Source: Branchiostoma floridae
Taxonomy: Eukaryota > Chordata > Leptocardii > Amphioxiformes > Branchiostomatidae
NCBI RefSeq assembly: GCF_000003815.2
Contig: NC_049992.1
Coordinates: 8,607,837 to 8,671,836, forward strand
DNA: 64,000 bases
Direction: 5' to 3'
Shown here: positions 10,075 through 23,600 of the stretch, one piece after another
How positions within the stretch are numbered: the first letter of the stretch is position 1
Layout of the letters: the number at the start of each line of letters is the position of its first letter
Program-made: the position numbers and the translations under genes
Notes under the pieces: model-generated
The model's input: the letters and a program-made list of their open reading frames with translations, nothing else
Told to the model about the DNA's origin: nothing
Databases searched by the model: none

Positions 10075-12107
10075 ATGTTAGTGCCTGCTATGAGGAAGCG
10101 GTACAGCAGATTGACAGCCTTGCTATTCGCTGGCTTTGCTGTCCTGGTGTGGATACTGCTGTTCAACATGCTGGACCACGAAGGAGGATGTACCACACAG
10201 CACCTGACATACATGGTAAGGGGAGATTCATTACTTGTTCTTGAGAGGGATTGCTCATTATGTTAACTGAATTTAACCTTATTCTAATCTGATAGAATAA
10301 TGATATGAATTAATGAAAATATGATCTAGGACACTAGTTCAACATTATACGCGAGGTAACCTATATCCGTTTTACTTACAAACAGGGAATTTAGGGATAT
10401 CAAGTCGATGGACAGTGGTTTCAAATTGCATTTTTGTTAGGTATTGCAGTTTGAAACCACTGTCCGTCGACTTGATATTCCTAAATACCCCAGTCTTGAA
10501 TACAACGGATAAAGGTTACCCCACGAATAAAGGTGAACTAGCATTAGTAGAACATAAAGGAGAAACAGACATCCATGAATTCTGACATACCTGCCACATA
10601 TGAGGCTGTGGAACATTTCAAGTAATGAAGTTTCAACATGGTGAGTTGTGTTGAATTTGAAAAAAAATTTGACAAGTTGGGAGACAGGCTTTCTATGACT
10701 GTTGGTATCAAAATAAAATAGTTGGTAGAGTTAGACGTTGATCCGTATCCTAAATAGTATGTGTAATGTTTCCACTTTTTCAAATCAGAAAATAGGGAAA
10801 CTGAGAACAAAGATGTTGAATCAATGAGGCTTTTGTAGTAGGTCAAGGGAAACATAAAGTTTGTGAATACATTTAGTAACAGACATTGAATTGTCCATGC
10901 TGTTTCTCTGCAGTGTGGTTTGTATGCTGATGGGAAAGTCCAGGGTCCGCTGTGTGACGCCATGTGCTCTGAACAGCTGACTGTCCACAGCTGCCTCAGC
11001 AACAGACCTGAGAAACAAGTCCTCCACGTGTCCTGGGAGCAAAGAGGACCATGGGATACATCACATGACCATCCGGAGGTCATCCTAAAGTTTGTCAGGA
11101 CCTGGTACGAGACGTTCAACCAGCCCCAACCTTTATCAGACACAAATCTTGACTACTCCTACCTCATAGAGAGACAAGCTCATCACATGTGCATGGAACA
11201 TTTCCAAAGCGATGAATCTTGTCACAGGTTTGGGCAAAGGACTGTGTTAAACGCTGACGGAGACTATGATGGGGAAGTGTCGCAGAGCGAATTCTCCAAC
11301 ATGGTCAGTTTACTGATGCAGCAGGAATTCTTCATGCTACTGGCCCTGAACGACAGCAAATCCACGTTGGACATGTTAGGTTACTGTGGAGGATTCTACG
11401 CCGTGCAGAAGATCAAGTACACCTCCGACGAAATCTTTAGCAGACAGGATCCTATCCTTGACGTCCTACCACCTATCTTCCCAGATGATATCAACGAAAT
11501 GCTTGTTCCCATGCTAGGGCAGCTCAGTGACCATTCTGCAGAATATCTATACCGTAACTTCCAGCAAGTACGAGTCCCAGACTGGCAAGAAAGGGTCGAC
11601 TTTATCACAAAATGTTTCAGAATTCTGTACGACTTCAGCTCCCAGTACGGGACAACGGTACGATGCTGCGACAGTCACCTTGGCAACTACGGAATCACGG
11701 ACTCCGGGAAGGTCAAGTACATCGACATGGATGCGGTGATGTCGACAAAGGCAGCTTTGTTACTCCTCAGTAACACGCAGTGTGAAACAGACGAAGACTG
11801 CGAGATTGGGCAGTTTGACGACTGTTCCTCCAAGTGCGACACGAATCTAGGACGATGTCAAGACGTCATGAAACAGAACGACCTTCACAACTTCTGTACG
11901 CAGACCTTGTCACCCATACTACTTGAGGCACCAGTGGTTCTAGATCTGGCTGTAGATGAGAAGCTTGTAGAAACGTTGACACAACTGGTTCTCGAGTGTC
12001 GAAGGCTGCCGTTGTACACTGCAGTTGAGGACTACAGAGAAAAGGGTATCCTGTACGTTTGGAACAAATTCGACCAAATTCTGAGGGACTTTGAAGCTGT
12101 GCAATAG
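10075..12107 (+). CDS. DIPK1/FAM69-family divergent protein kinase, type II membrane protein
   Basis: Two exons, 10075-10215 and 10914-12107, join in phase 0 (ACATACATG|GTAAGG and CTCTGCAG|TGTGGT) to give about 445 aa, close to the 420-430 aa of vertebrate DIPK1A/B/C. The N-terminus MLVPAMRKRYSRLTALLFAG has a short basic tail and one membrane helix at about 13-32, the type II topology of this ER family. The luminal part is Cys-rich (GPLCDAMC, CMEHF, CETDEDCE) with a canonical EF-hand loop DGDYDGEVSQSE at about 162-173. Kinase-like motifs are GGFYAVQKIK, CCDSHLGNYGIT (about 298-309) in place of the catalytic loop, and KYIDMDAV (about 315-322) in place of DFG. Substrate and activity are not established for the family. 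An in-frame ATG at 10012 or 9982 would lengthen the tail; I prefer 10075 or 10090 on family length. An AATAAA at 12481 may be its poly(A) signal. Confidence 0.88.
10333..10541. mobile_element. GCTAGTTCACC-family MITE in the DIPK1-like intron
   Basis: Both halves form a long imperfect inverted repeat: ACTAGTTCAA and GAGGTAACCTATATCCG at the left, mirrored by CGGATAAAGGTTACCCC and AGGTGAACTAGC at the right. The internal arms contain CGATGGACAGTGGTTTCAAA and its complement. Related copies: 17748-17900, 19026-19243 and 30922-31072. Confidence 0.8.
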
Positions 12108-12480
12108 AACAGACTCCTTCCATCAAGCTTGTAAATTTGTTGGTAAACTGTAACTGTAAACAGTAAACTGGTTCATGTGTTTGATTGCACATGCGCAACC
12201 AGATGCATGGTGGGTAACATGTCAAAGGTGAAAGGTCGGCCTATTGTCATCAAACCTGCGCACTAGAGCCCATTCCTTAATTCGCTCATTAACTGACGTT
12301 ACCACTAAACTGTTTGAATGTATAGGTCCCCAGAAGCAGAAGCAAACATATAATTGGAGCGAACTACTTCCCGGATGGTACCCAGGCTACATAATTATAT
12401 AGAAGTGGAATCAAAGGGCAAAAATAAGTTAATGTGCAATACCTGATGCATTTGTGCATAATTATGCATAGTTTTCATGA

Positions 12481-12486
12481 AATAAA
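12481..12486 (+). promoter_or_regulatory. Candidate poly(A) signal of the DIPK1-like gene
   Basis: AATAAA about 375 bp after the stop codon. The first canonical hexamer I noticed downstream. Confidence 0.4.
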
Positions 12487-14760
12487 GTTATGCAACGAAC
12501 CAAACAACTCTCATACACGTATGTACATTCCATTCAAATTTCCTTTGCCTAAGAGTAAGAGTGCACCAGTCTTACTTCACTGCTCCAGGATAGGACATGT
12601 TTGATAAATGTTTGCCCTCACAGATACAATAAAAAATAAGACCATTTCACACAATCTGGTACAAATATCTAAGTCATGCTTCCATGGATTTTATTTCATC
12701 CGTCTAAGTATTGAGATCAAACAACTTCATAAATAAGTTACTTTGTGATCAACAAATTTGAACATCAAAGAGACTGACACTACACAGAGATCACTTTACT
12801 GCAAAGAAATATGAGAAGTTTCTTTATATTGAGAAGACTACTCAATCATGCAGTCACACTAGCTGTACACTAAGACTGTATAAACCTAGTAGTACACATG
12901 AATTTAACATACATTATGGAACTACTGGTATATACACTTAACACACAATACTGCAAGAAAATATAATAAAGACATTTTTTTCCATAAACCTGAAAAATGC
13001 AGCAAAACATCATCCTGGGATTGGTTCACATTTTGTACAGATGCCGATGTAGAAACAAATTATTGCAGAATGCAATTCAGCTTTCAAAATTTGGAATGAT
13101 TAAAGTACGAAGTATATGTATGAAGACACAATTTCAATTGTTTTCTTACAAATTCAGACCTCAAAACTGGAATGACTAAAGAGTTGATTAAAGCCAACTT
13201 AACACATAGTGCAGCTTGTTAAAACTTGAGTACATGGTCAAATCGAAACTCAAGATTTCTGATGAAACTTTGAAAAACCTTGACATCCAAAGGTTTATTG
13301 TAGTTACATGTCAAGTGACCAGATCATACTACCATATAAGATCTCCACTAGTTGTACAGTATGTAATGCTTTCTGGTAAGAAACAATAGTGTAAAAATTC
13401 ACAATTATCATGATGCTAGTTTGGAGTGCTAAGGCCACACCAATTTAATTTGTTGCTTCTCGGATTCTCCGGATTTATTTAGAAAAATATTGGAGCGGGC
13501 GGTCGAAAAAAAATAAAATAAAAATTTTACAAAAAGTCTGGGGTTAGCATATGAGGCTTATATAACACAAAAGTCACCGGTAGTAGTCAAGTTGTCAGCT
13601 TTTCATGGCATGATTTATCCAATGAATGTCTTCCTTTGATTTGATACCACTGTTCTGAATAAAGGGAATTGTTTTTATACTGAAATTATGTGTGTTGCAT
13701 TTACTTATCTGTAATTACTACTATTACCATAATGTAAACCTATATCATTTTTCTTGGGACTTAATCTTTTTTTTCCAAATCAGAAAAAAATGGGTCGGGA
13801 AATCTGAGAAGCAATAAATTAAATTGGTATGGCCTAATCTAAAACTGTGATGCCTGCCAGTACAACGTAGTAGAAACTGCAGTATGGCTTGTATGCACAT
13901 TTGAGCTAATATGGTCTTAACTTATAATACAAACCTGTTTTCTCATTACTTTGAAGCAACGCAACTTATAACAGTCTGGCCTGGATAGTTGGCTACTTGG
14001 AATGACGACTGGTACAATATGTATCAGCCTTTAAGTTCAACAATTCCAGGGATCACACTAACTCTTACAACAGTCACACATTAATAAATATCTCAACATA
14101 ATCTCTGCACAGTTTAAACAGTTTCTGGGTAGATGTTTTGAGAAGATACTGACAGTTACATGCGACCTTCCAAATTTATATTACGTACCTGAATTACATT
14201 TCAAGTGTATACAATGTACAAAACATCAGTTTGACAACATTATTCTAGAGAAAGCTGATTTCCTCACATTTATTCTTCCCAGTCTGTGTAATGTAAACTG
14301 TTGTTCAGGGCTGTAGCAAGATGTTGGGCAGGCCACTCTAAGCACAGCTAAATCAGGCTATACTCTCTCTTCCCAATTCTAGACAGTCATCCATTTATCT
14401 ATTGTTGAAGGTTATAAAATACTAGGTCAACAGAGTTCACATTTAAACTCAGTTAACGTTTCAAAGCACAGCTGCATGTACTAAAATACACTGTGTACAG
14501 CCTTCAACTATTCTAACATTCAAACTACTTCTTGACAGCAACATGTTAGCATCAGTTTAGATCTGTAGATAAATGCTTTTTTTCCAGAAAATCAAAATCT
14601 TGAGGTTTTGTAGAATATCAACCTCTTGTTGCCTGTATTAGAAGAGAAGTTGTTCATATAGCTGCATCAGTTCATAAGCAGATGTTCCATACACAAACAC
14701 TGTGATATATACCAGTAGTCAATTTGATCCTGTATATGGAGATGTGTACCTTACAAGTAC
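12487..14760. other. Convergent intergenic region and ARMC9 3' flank
   Basis: AT-rich and non-coding between the 3' ends of the DIPK1-like gene and ARMC9, containing one MITE (13431-13838). TTTATT on the plus strand near 14267 could be the ARMC9 poly(A) signal on the minus strand. No exon recognised. Confidence 0.4.
13431..13838. mobile_element. MITE with AAGGCCACACCAATTTAATTT ends
   Basis: Left end AAGGCCACACCAATTTAATT, followed by TGCTTCTCGGATT; the right end is its imperfect complement, AATCTGAGAAGCAATAAATT then AAATTGGTATGGCCTAA. Internal sequence is A/T-rich. A partial relative (CACCAATTTGATTTGTTGG) lies at 25359. Confidence 0.65.
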
Positions 14761-14769
14761 ATTGCAGTT

Positions 14770-15085
14770 ATGTGTGGGGAGGGTGGAGCCTTACTGTAGC
14801 TATGTGGAACCTTGCTGCAGCTATGTGTAGAGAGGGTGGGCTCTTACACTGTAGCTAGGTGTAGGGTAGGTGGAGCCTCACTTAAACTATGTGTGGGGTA
14901 GGGAAGCCTTACTGCAGCTAGGTGTAGGGAGGGTGGAGCCTAGGTGTAGGGAGGGTGGGCTCTTACACTGTAGCTACATGTAGGTGTAGGGTAGGTGGAG
15001 CCTCACTTAAGTTATGTGTGGGGTAGGGAAGCCTTACTGCAGCTAGGTGTAGGGAGGGTGGAACCTAGGTGTAGGGAGGATAGAG
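14770..15085. repeat. Minisatellite, GTAGCTAGGTGTAGGGAGGG units
   Basis: Repeats of about 30-65 bp built from AGCTA.GTGTAGGG, AGGGTGGAGCC and TTACTG run up to the ARMC9 stop codon at 15087. The final unit is CTAGGTGTAGGGAGGATAG. It belongs to the ARMC9 3' UTR, where on the sense strand it is C/T-rich. Confidence 0.85.
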
Positions 15086-15086
15086 T

Positions 15087-17613
15087 CTAAGCTGATTTCT
15101 TGTTGCGGGATGCTGTCCTCTGCTGGTGGGAGACCACGTCGGCCGATGTGCTCTTGCGAGAAGCTCCACCTGAAACAAGGAATCAATAGTTTTACTACAT
15201 TTATTTGGATATCCATTATTGAGGTAGTCTGGACACCATCCAGGTAGTACATTTGTACATGTAGTTTGCTCCTATGTTCGTTTTTGCTACCAGCCTGGAG
15301 ACCTGCGAATTCCAACTTGTTAGTGACGATGTCAGTTAATGAGTGAATTACACAATGGGTTCTAGAGCGCCCGTTCAATGACAACAGGCCTCTCGCAAGC
15401 GGACAGAGGGTGTTTCGGGTGTTGGACTGCCTTTTCGAATGAGTGCTTGAACCCATTCCTTAATTTGCTGATGTGTAGGGACCAATCAGCACCCTTGTCC
15501 AAAATTTGGATGATTCCAGATGTTAGAGATGTCAAGGTTCCCAGACGGAATAGCAGAGAAGTGACCGTACATAGTGTATGATAAAAGTCGAAGCAAACTA
15601 CTATCCGGATGGTACACAGGCTACTAGCGAGGGGACATTGTCAAGTCATCATAAGAACTTACGAGACAAGGCACAGTTCTATTTTAGACTTCAAGTTTAA
15701 TGTATTGGACTACATGCAGCTCAAGTACAGACATGCAAAACAATGACCTCTACCTTGTCACAGCGATAAGCCGACGTGTCAGGAGATACAGGAGGAAAAC
15801 GCAGCGCTGCGCAGGAGAGAGGAAAGGAGAGAGAGAGATAGGAGAGAGAGGAGAAATCAGAGAGCATCACTTCTCAAAGCGATTCATCAGAAATTGACCC
15901 AAAGTTTTCTGAAGTTCAAGGTATATTATGAGTGGCAACCTACTGCTAGTGATGACCCAATTTTGGTTAGTGAGAAGATATTGCTAGTTAGTGATAAATT
16001 TGCCTGACTAAAACCACGCCCTAGGCGGCCTGCCCTACGATTGCCACCGCCCTAGGGGAGGGGATAATTAACTCAAGCCAGCGAGAGCTTGTGTAAACAC
16101 AGGCTAGTGATAACTCATTATTAGTTACTGATATCACACTGTAAGTGATAACCAAATCTTAGGTAGTGATAACCCTTTGTTAGTGATTGAGGCATGCCAC
16201 AAGGATGTCAGCCGAGGACATTTTAGAAGGATGATGTTAGTTTAGTGAAAACCCATTATTAGTGATAACCTATCATCAATTAGTGATAACCAACTGTTAG
16301 TTATTGAAAACCTACCATCTCTTAGTAAAAACCTTTTCCAGGGAAGGGCAGCAATGGGAAAATAACATGTTACACACTGACTGTTACAGACACATGAGTG
16401 CAACTCAATACACATAATTACAAGTAAAGAGGGGGCACATTTATACACACACATGGATCAACACAGATAATTTAAAGATAGACGTAGACAATGATTTGAC
16501 AAAGAAAGGAAACACGTGACAGGGGGTGATGAAAGAAAAGCCTTGGACGCTGTAAGAAATTCTCACACTACTGTACAAGTCATCTTAAAGAAGTCATCCT
16601 GACAAATTGAGGCATGCCACAAGGATGTCAGCCGAGGACATTTTAGAAGGATGATGCTCAAATCAGATTGCTTTTTTCACTGATGCAACTAAGAGGGCTG
16701 TCCAAATACCGTAGTAATAATAGGTTGAAGGCTAATTGCAAATTGTATAATTAAGAAAAACAATGTTGACAATACAAATATGCAGGACTAGTCTATGGCA
16801 TAGATATTTCTGATACTAATTTTGGACTTGTTGGGTTAACCTCTGACCCCTTGACCTTTGGTTGAAACGGAGGGTGACCTTACTTTGTCTGCCTGAAGTC
16901 GGCCTGGATAAAGGCGGAGATGATGACCTCTGCGGCCCGGGTGGTGGCGTGCTCAGCCGCCCCCCTCCCACCTCGGGTGTTCGCGGGATCTTTGGACGAC
17001 TACCGAACGCCTGGGAGTAGTCATGTATGCTGTTGGGGGAAGCAGAAGGTTTGTATTGAGACATATTCATCTGTGACTAATTTCATGAAGTTGGTAAATC
17101 ATAGGATATTGTTGGTTTTTTTTGTGGACAACCATGCCAAATTTTTCTGTGCTACCTTCCTCAGGGTGAGCTACATGTAGCAGTGTTCTCACCAGGATTT
17201 TTTCACAGCATAGGGGCATCTTAGTGCATCAAAGCTACAAGGTACGCAATGCAGGCATGAGTACTGTCAGGGGTCTGCAGGGAATCCTCCTCCTGAACAT
17301 TTTTTAAGCTTTAATCCCCTGAAATACTATTTCCTGCATTTTGAGGGCCAAATATAGGGAACTTCATTTTAGCTTTTTTTTTACAAAACTACACCAAACT
17401 CCCTTCTGTTGGTTGAAACACAGCTACATATAAGGAGCCAAAATCACAGCATAGGGGATCCAAATCACAGCATAGAGGCCCCCTATGCTGAAAAGGCCTG
17501 GCAAGAACACTGGCTAGGCTGCCCCAAACTTGTTATTCCAATCTCAGTACCTCACTTTTCTTGCCACCAGAGTTGAGCAAAGCAGGTGTCTTCAATCATA
17601 TTATAAACATACA

Positions 17614-17644
<31 letters not shown>

Positions 17645-20600
17645 TCATACTTGTAAACACAGTGCACAAATTATCTCCATCAAGAGTAACTGTAGTTCAA
17701 TTTTATCCACATGTAACCTGTATCTGTTATTTTGAAAAACAATGCATTTAGGGATATAAAGTCTATGAGTGGTGGATTCAAACTGCAATATTTTGAAAAC
17801 ATCACAATTTGAAACCACTGTCCACCTGATATCCCTAAATACTCTGTTTTAAAAGCAAAGGATATAGGTTTCCACACAGATTGATGTTAACTAGTGTTAG
17901 TATTATACTCACTTGCTACTTTTCGAAGATGGTCTAACAAATTGGTCATCCACAATTGGTGCTCGGGCACGAGCGGACTGCAAAACAGAAATGCACAATG
18001 AGGCAAGGCACATTATTAGCAGGTCTAAGGATTTTTCAATAGTTTTATCAGGTACGTCATTGAACAAAGAGATTCTTTTTACACAACCATTGTTTTAATG
18101 ACAACCAACATTTTGATCACTTTCTTCAGGACAATTCTGACTCAAAGTGTATACATGTAAGCATTCTTAGAGGAAAGAAGATGACAGTTACTGTAAGCAC
18201 CTACCCCAGTATGTGTTGCCAAGAAGTCAGATGTCTCGCCACCTCCTGTAGTAATATGAACACAGATAAAGCATTCATTACCAATGCACATGGTTCACTA
18301 GAACAACATGGCTTCTCTTTAGTTGTAAAGTGATCACATTGTACTAAAAAAATAAAATAAAATAAATAAATCAAGTTTCCACCAAAATATCTGTTTCTAA
18401 TTAGCTTTACTTTGATTGAACTGCTTATTTAGCAGATGATTATGTCAGCCTTCCTTTTGTTAACACACTTGAAGTCACCATTATTAAATTTAGTTCATTA
18501 TTAGTTCATTACTTTCGCTTCTTCGAATCACAGCAAGTGTTACACTGTCAATAATTTTCCAATTTCAGTTCTTCAATGTCGCTGTATTTTCTGTGAACCT
18601 AAATTGTTAGGTCCGGTGCACCAGTGCACATATTCCCATAAAGAAATTTCAAGCCCTGGTTTTAAAACAACTCACCTGCGTTCCTGTTACCCGTGGGGGG
18701 CCGGCTGGGACCGGTGTTAGGGCGGCTACGGCTGCCAGCCTGGGTTGGCGGTCGAGAGTTTGACGTCGCCGGTCGAGAGTAACCCTGGACCAAAACAGAA
18801 TGATATCACAGAATTGAATTTCTTTTTTAAAGCCAATTTCACGTAAAAATAAGCCAGCAAAGAAAAATTAACAGCTTGAAATCTGTCATCCATTGTAAAA
18901 TTGTGCACATCTACCATTTCTAATAAACCTGCAGCTTTTTTAAAAATATTTCTATTAAAAGGGTTTAAAAAAACAGAGGAGTCACACATGCACTTGTAGA
19001 AAGGATATTTGGAAAGTGTATATTAACGCTAGTTCACCTTTATCCGCGGGGTGACCTTTATCCATTGTCTTTAGAAACAGCACATTTAGGAGTAAGTCTG
19101 CGGACTGCGGTTTCAAATTTGCAATATTTTCAAAATGTTCCAATTTGGAACAACCATCCATCGACTTCATATCCCTAAATACGCTTTTTTAAGAAACAAC
19201 GGGTATTCATGTAGGTCACCCTCGGATAAAGGTGAACCAGCGTTACATGTATCAAAGCTACTGTAACAGTGAGTCTTACCCCTACAGCGCCGTTATTGTA
19301 CTGTCCCTTAGTTGGGGACTGGTAGCCTGCAGACCTGTGATGGGAAAAGAAAAAAATTAAAATGGTACTATGGTACCGAAATCAAGAGATACCAGTTCAG
19401 CATACCTTTAAAAACATATTTTCTTGTTAATGTGTACTTCAGTTGATTGAGAAAGAAAACATCTTGTTAGGTGCATGTACTGGTACAATTTTGTTCTTTG
19501 TAAGAAGCAAGTCTCACCCTTGATTTGATTGGACTAGCCCAGCCTTCCGTGACGTAGGCGTGATCGGTCGAGTCAACGGCTCGTTCAAAGCAGAAACATG
19601 GTCTGTCCACCCCTGAACCATAACGTACACAAAAATGTTTACATAAACAACAAAATACAACTTAAAGCTAGTATATACTTTTATAGAATTCACTGTTCAA
19701 TGCTTCGTGACACATCTGAATATAAGAAAAGTTTTATACAACAAGTAAGCAGCTGAGAGAGGAAGTACAATCAAGACAATAAAAAAGATGAACATCATTA
19801 TAAGCAATGTCTGGAAAATTGATTAGTTGTGTGCCAAAATGATAAACACCATTAGTATTACGTGCTTAGAGTGAAGATGTGAAGAAACGTAACACTTTCA
19901 CCAACCTTCCTCCTTGGGCTCAAGGAATGGGTCATGATCTGTGAACAACAACACAGGATAAGGTGAGGTGGTGCATTTATAGTTATATCATGTGCTTGGA
20001 AAAGTGCAATGATCGTGGGTTACAGAATGAAAATAAGAGATGCACTAGTATATAGTGAATATTGTCATAGGTTATTTTGTCACCATTAGGAACAGTACAA
20101 GATCTAGCATAAACACATATAAATGATGACAAAGGTCATGGTCATACTTGAGATTAAGGACAGCGCATGTTTCCATCCAAGAAGTGTGTACAGTACATTA
20201 ACGAGTAAAAACTACTGTAAATGCAGAAATGTTCGCGGTGGATTAATGTTCGCGGTTTTCGCGGTGACCACTTTACCGCGAACTTAAATCCACCGCGAAC
20301 ATTTTTCTATAATGGTATTAGACTGCAGTCTATGGTGTTACCGCGAACTTAAATCCACCGCGAAAAGTCCCTTTTCCCGCTACCGCGAAATTAAATCCCC
20401 GCGAACTTAAATGCATTTACAGTATACAGGAAAGAGTAAAACACGGTACAGATAAAAGCAAAAAACAGTACAGAAAAGTTTGAAATACCGGTAGAAGAAA
20501 AAAGTGTAAAACAGTAAAGGAAAGAGCAAAATCAGTCAATATAGGGTAATAGAAAACAGTGACCATCAGGAAAGGTGTGGAACAGTCCAAGAAAAGAAAG

Positions 20601-23600
20601 AACAAGAAAATGATGTACAAGTACATCAGAGAAGTACATCAAACAGTGAGGAGGACAGGACGTGTGACATTTTCAAAGATGAGGAAAGAGTCCCAAGCAG
20701 AGTATTTTAGGAGGGGTCTACAGCAGAACCAAGCACAATTTAATACATTGCTTTGTGAGGAATGCCTACATGTACCCACCCCCAGATACTCGGAACTGAG
20801 CAGCTTCTCCCCCACCAGCTCCCCTGGGGCTGCCTTCAGCACCTCCGCCTTATCCAGGTCTGCCTCCATCGCATCCTGGTCCTGNNNNNNNNNNNNNNNN
20901 NNNNNNNNNNNNNNNNNNNNNNNNNNNNNNNNNNNNNNNNNNNNNNNNNNNNNNNNNNNNNNNNNNNNNNNNNNNNNNNNNNNNCCTGCACACTCATTGA
21001 AAAGGGAAGGCGATCTACCTGGTGTGAGTGACTCAAACCATTCTGGCTAAAATTTTCTGAGCAGACTTCATAACCCCTGCTTTGCCTATTGAGTCAGTGA
21101 AGTCGAGCTTGCCAAAGCCGAATGTTTCTGACTCTGACTTAGGGAGGAGTGATACCTCTACAATAATCGCAATGAGCCGCTATTCTTCTCCAAGATGGTA
21201 CATGTAACATCAGCCTCATCAGCCTATCTATAGCATATCTAACTAACTACGGATACACAGACAGACACACTAAAAACAATACCTCTAAATACATACAGAG
21301 GTATCAGTGTGGTGTACTTGGTTTGTTTGTTTTCTTTAGTCATAAAAAAAGTCACATCGACCCATGGGCCACAGTTTACTGACGACAAATGAGAAGACTT
21401 ACTTACTTACTTACTCCAACTCAACTCCAAAGTACAATGCTAAACTTTCTTCCAACACAAAGGTATACATGGATCTTCATACAAAAACAGATTCTAGGAC
21501 CAGCATCTAGTAGTACACATTATGTAAATTTACTGCAGCATGCTAGACAAACAGCTGTGACTCTGCCTTTATCAGTACTCTTCCCTACATTTTAGAAGAC
21601 ACCAGCGTCAAATCTAACCTACTTAAGAACTATTTATGACCTCTTCAAATCAAACATCTAAAGATTACCTCATCATCATCATCATCTTCCTCCTCCTCAT
21701 CGTCAGAGTCAGCATCACTTGGAGGCTCGTTAGAGTTCAGCTGTTTGATGATGAACTCGAACTGTCGGTTCATGTCGTTGTTTCCCTCTTTAATGTACAT
21801 CTTCAGGATGTCTTCAAGACCCTAAGGACAACAAACAAACAAACAACTCCATTTAGAATGTTCTCCAAAGAAAAGTGATGTTACTTACTGTATGCACAAG
21901 TGATCTTTCAATAGAAACTTGCCAAGCAAATCATTTACTAGACAATACTCAAAACAATAACCTTAGACAAGCAAATTCTCTAAAAGGCTATTAGACACAC
22001 AGTTGACAACAGTCATGTTTATACCAGAGTATCACAAAACCAGTCTTACCATTGCTTTAGCCTCCTCCTTGATAGTGGGAATAGCCAGGATACTGTACAG
22101 GGCACCATTCACATAGGGCCTGATCTGAGGGAACAAGGTTGTTTTTAAAATCCGTGTCACCAAATATTGTCCTCAAATCTATCAGCAATTGTTGATAATA
22201 CTTCATACAAAAACAGATTCTACGACCAGCGTCTAGTATACATTACGTAAATTCACTGCAGCATGCTAGACAAACAGTTGTGATTCGGACATTATCAGAT
22301 CTCTCCCCTATGTACATTTCAAGAGAAAGTTTGAAAAACACCAATTGCGTTTGTATCTAAGCGTGCTGGACTATTCAGGTAGTACTATTCAAGAGCTAGA
22401 ATAGGACAGATGTCAGGCTATGGGCTGGGCTAGCAGGAATGCTACTCAAAACACAGCAAACGTTTAAAGATTTCAGAATAAAGAAACACATTTTTCCGTA
22501 CCTCCTGGTTGTCGATTCCCAGTAAGTCTGTCAGCACCTTCAGCACCTTGTGGGCCTCCGTCGCACACTTGTGTTTACCTGGGGGACAGACAACGCGATG
22601 ATTGTTAACTTCTACCTCTGCTACTAACATATAATGATAGCGGAAACTATAGGACTATAACAGAACTACATGTAATCTCAACAAAATTAAGTAGTGTAAA
22701 CATTGCATATGTCGTTAATTTTTAACTAACATCCCATCCTCAAAATCTTCTTAAAGGCTGGAGAGCAGAATAGAATGCTCAGAATTTTGTTAACAATTCC
22801 ACATCATTCATGGTCATGTCTTAAGCTAAAGCCAATCAGGGCTTACATCACATTAGTTGCTTGTAAAGTTGTAGCAAAATGTTTTGGCCAAAGTGAATGG
22901 TTAAGTCACAGTTGGCTGCTTGAAATAATCCTCATGACCAATCAAAGCCAAGGAAACAAGGGTTAGACATGAATCAGATGTGACTAGGGGTGGGTACCGG
23001 TACAGAAAATTCAGGTCCAGGTCCGGTGCAGGTCCAGAGGATCAGGTCCCGGTCCGGACCTGAACCTGGAGCTGATTCAGTATGACTCATACCAATGGTC
23101 CATTTCACTACAAAGAAATCTGTTTGGTGGAGTATTAGACTCACACTGTCGCTTTAAAACCTTGCAACGCTAACTGCACCTGTACGATTGGCTGTAAAAC
23201 TTGGTAGAACTTACTACAAACTCTACTCTACTTCACTCTTGTTATTTTCTTCCAACTGGAAGCGCAAAAACGTGTGAATGCCTGATAAAATAATCTAATC
23301 GGTCCAGCATCCGGTCCACCTATATTTTTCAGGTCCGTTTTTTCTGGACCGGTCCAATAAGAAAAAACGGTTTTGTACCGGTACGCTGTACCGATACCCA
23401 GCCCTAGATGTGACCAATCAGCACTAAGGAAAACCCATACATACATGTTGGTCTCATACATGTACTGTATATTATCAAGGAAATACATGTAGTGCATCAC
23501 CTGCTGTCCTGAGGCACAAGTTCATCAGCAAGGCTACGGAATATTCCAGTGTGTAATCTGATAGCGCATCGCTATCCTCCAAAATGTCCACCAGCCAGCT

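Noticed and set aside
10544..11143. 199-aa minus-strand ORF
   Set aside because: Antisense shadow of the DIPK1-like second exon and its intron.
17590..17645. CRISPR-like array
   Set aside because: A plain (CATA)n microsatellite with no spacers, in a eukaryotic intron.
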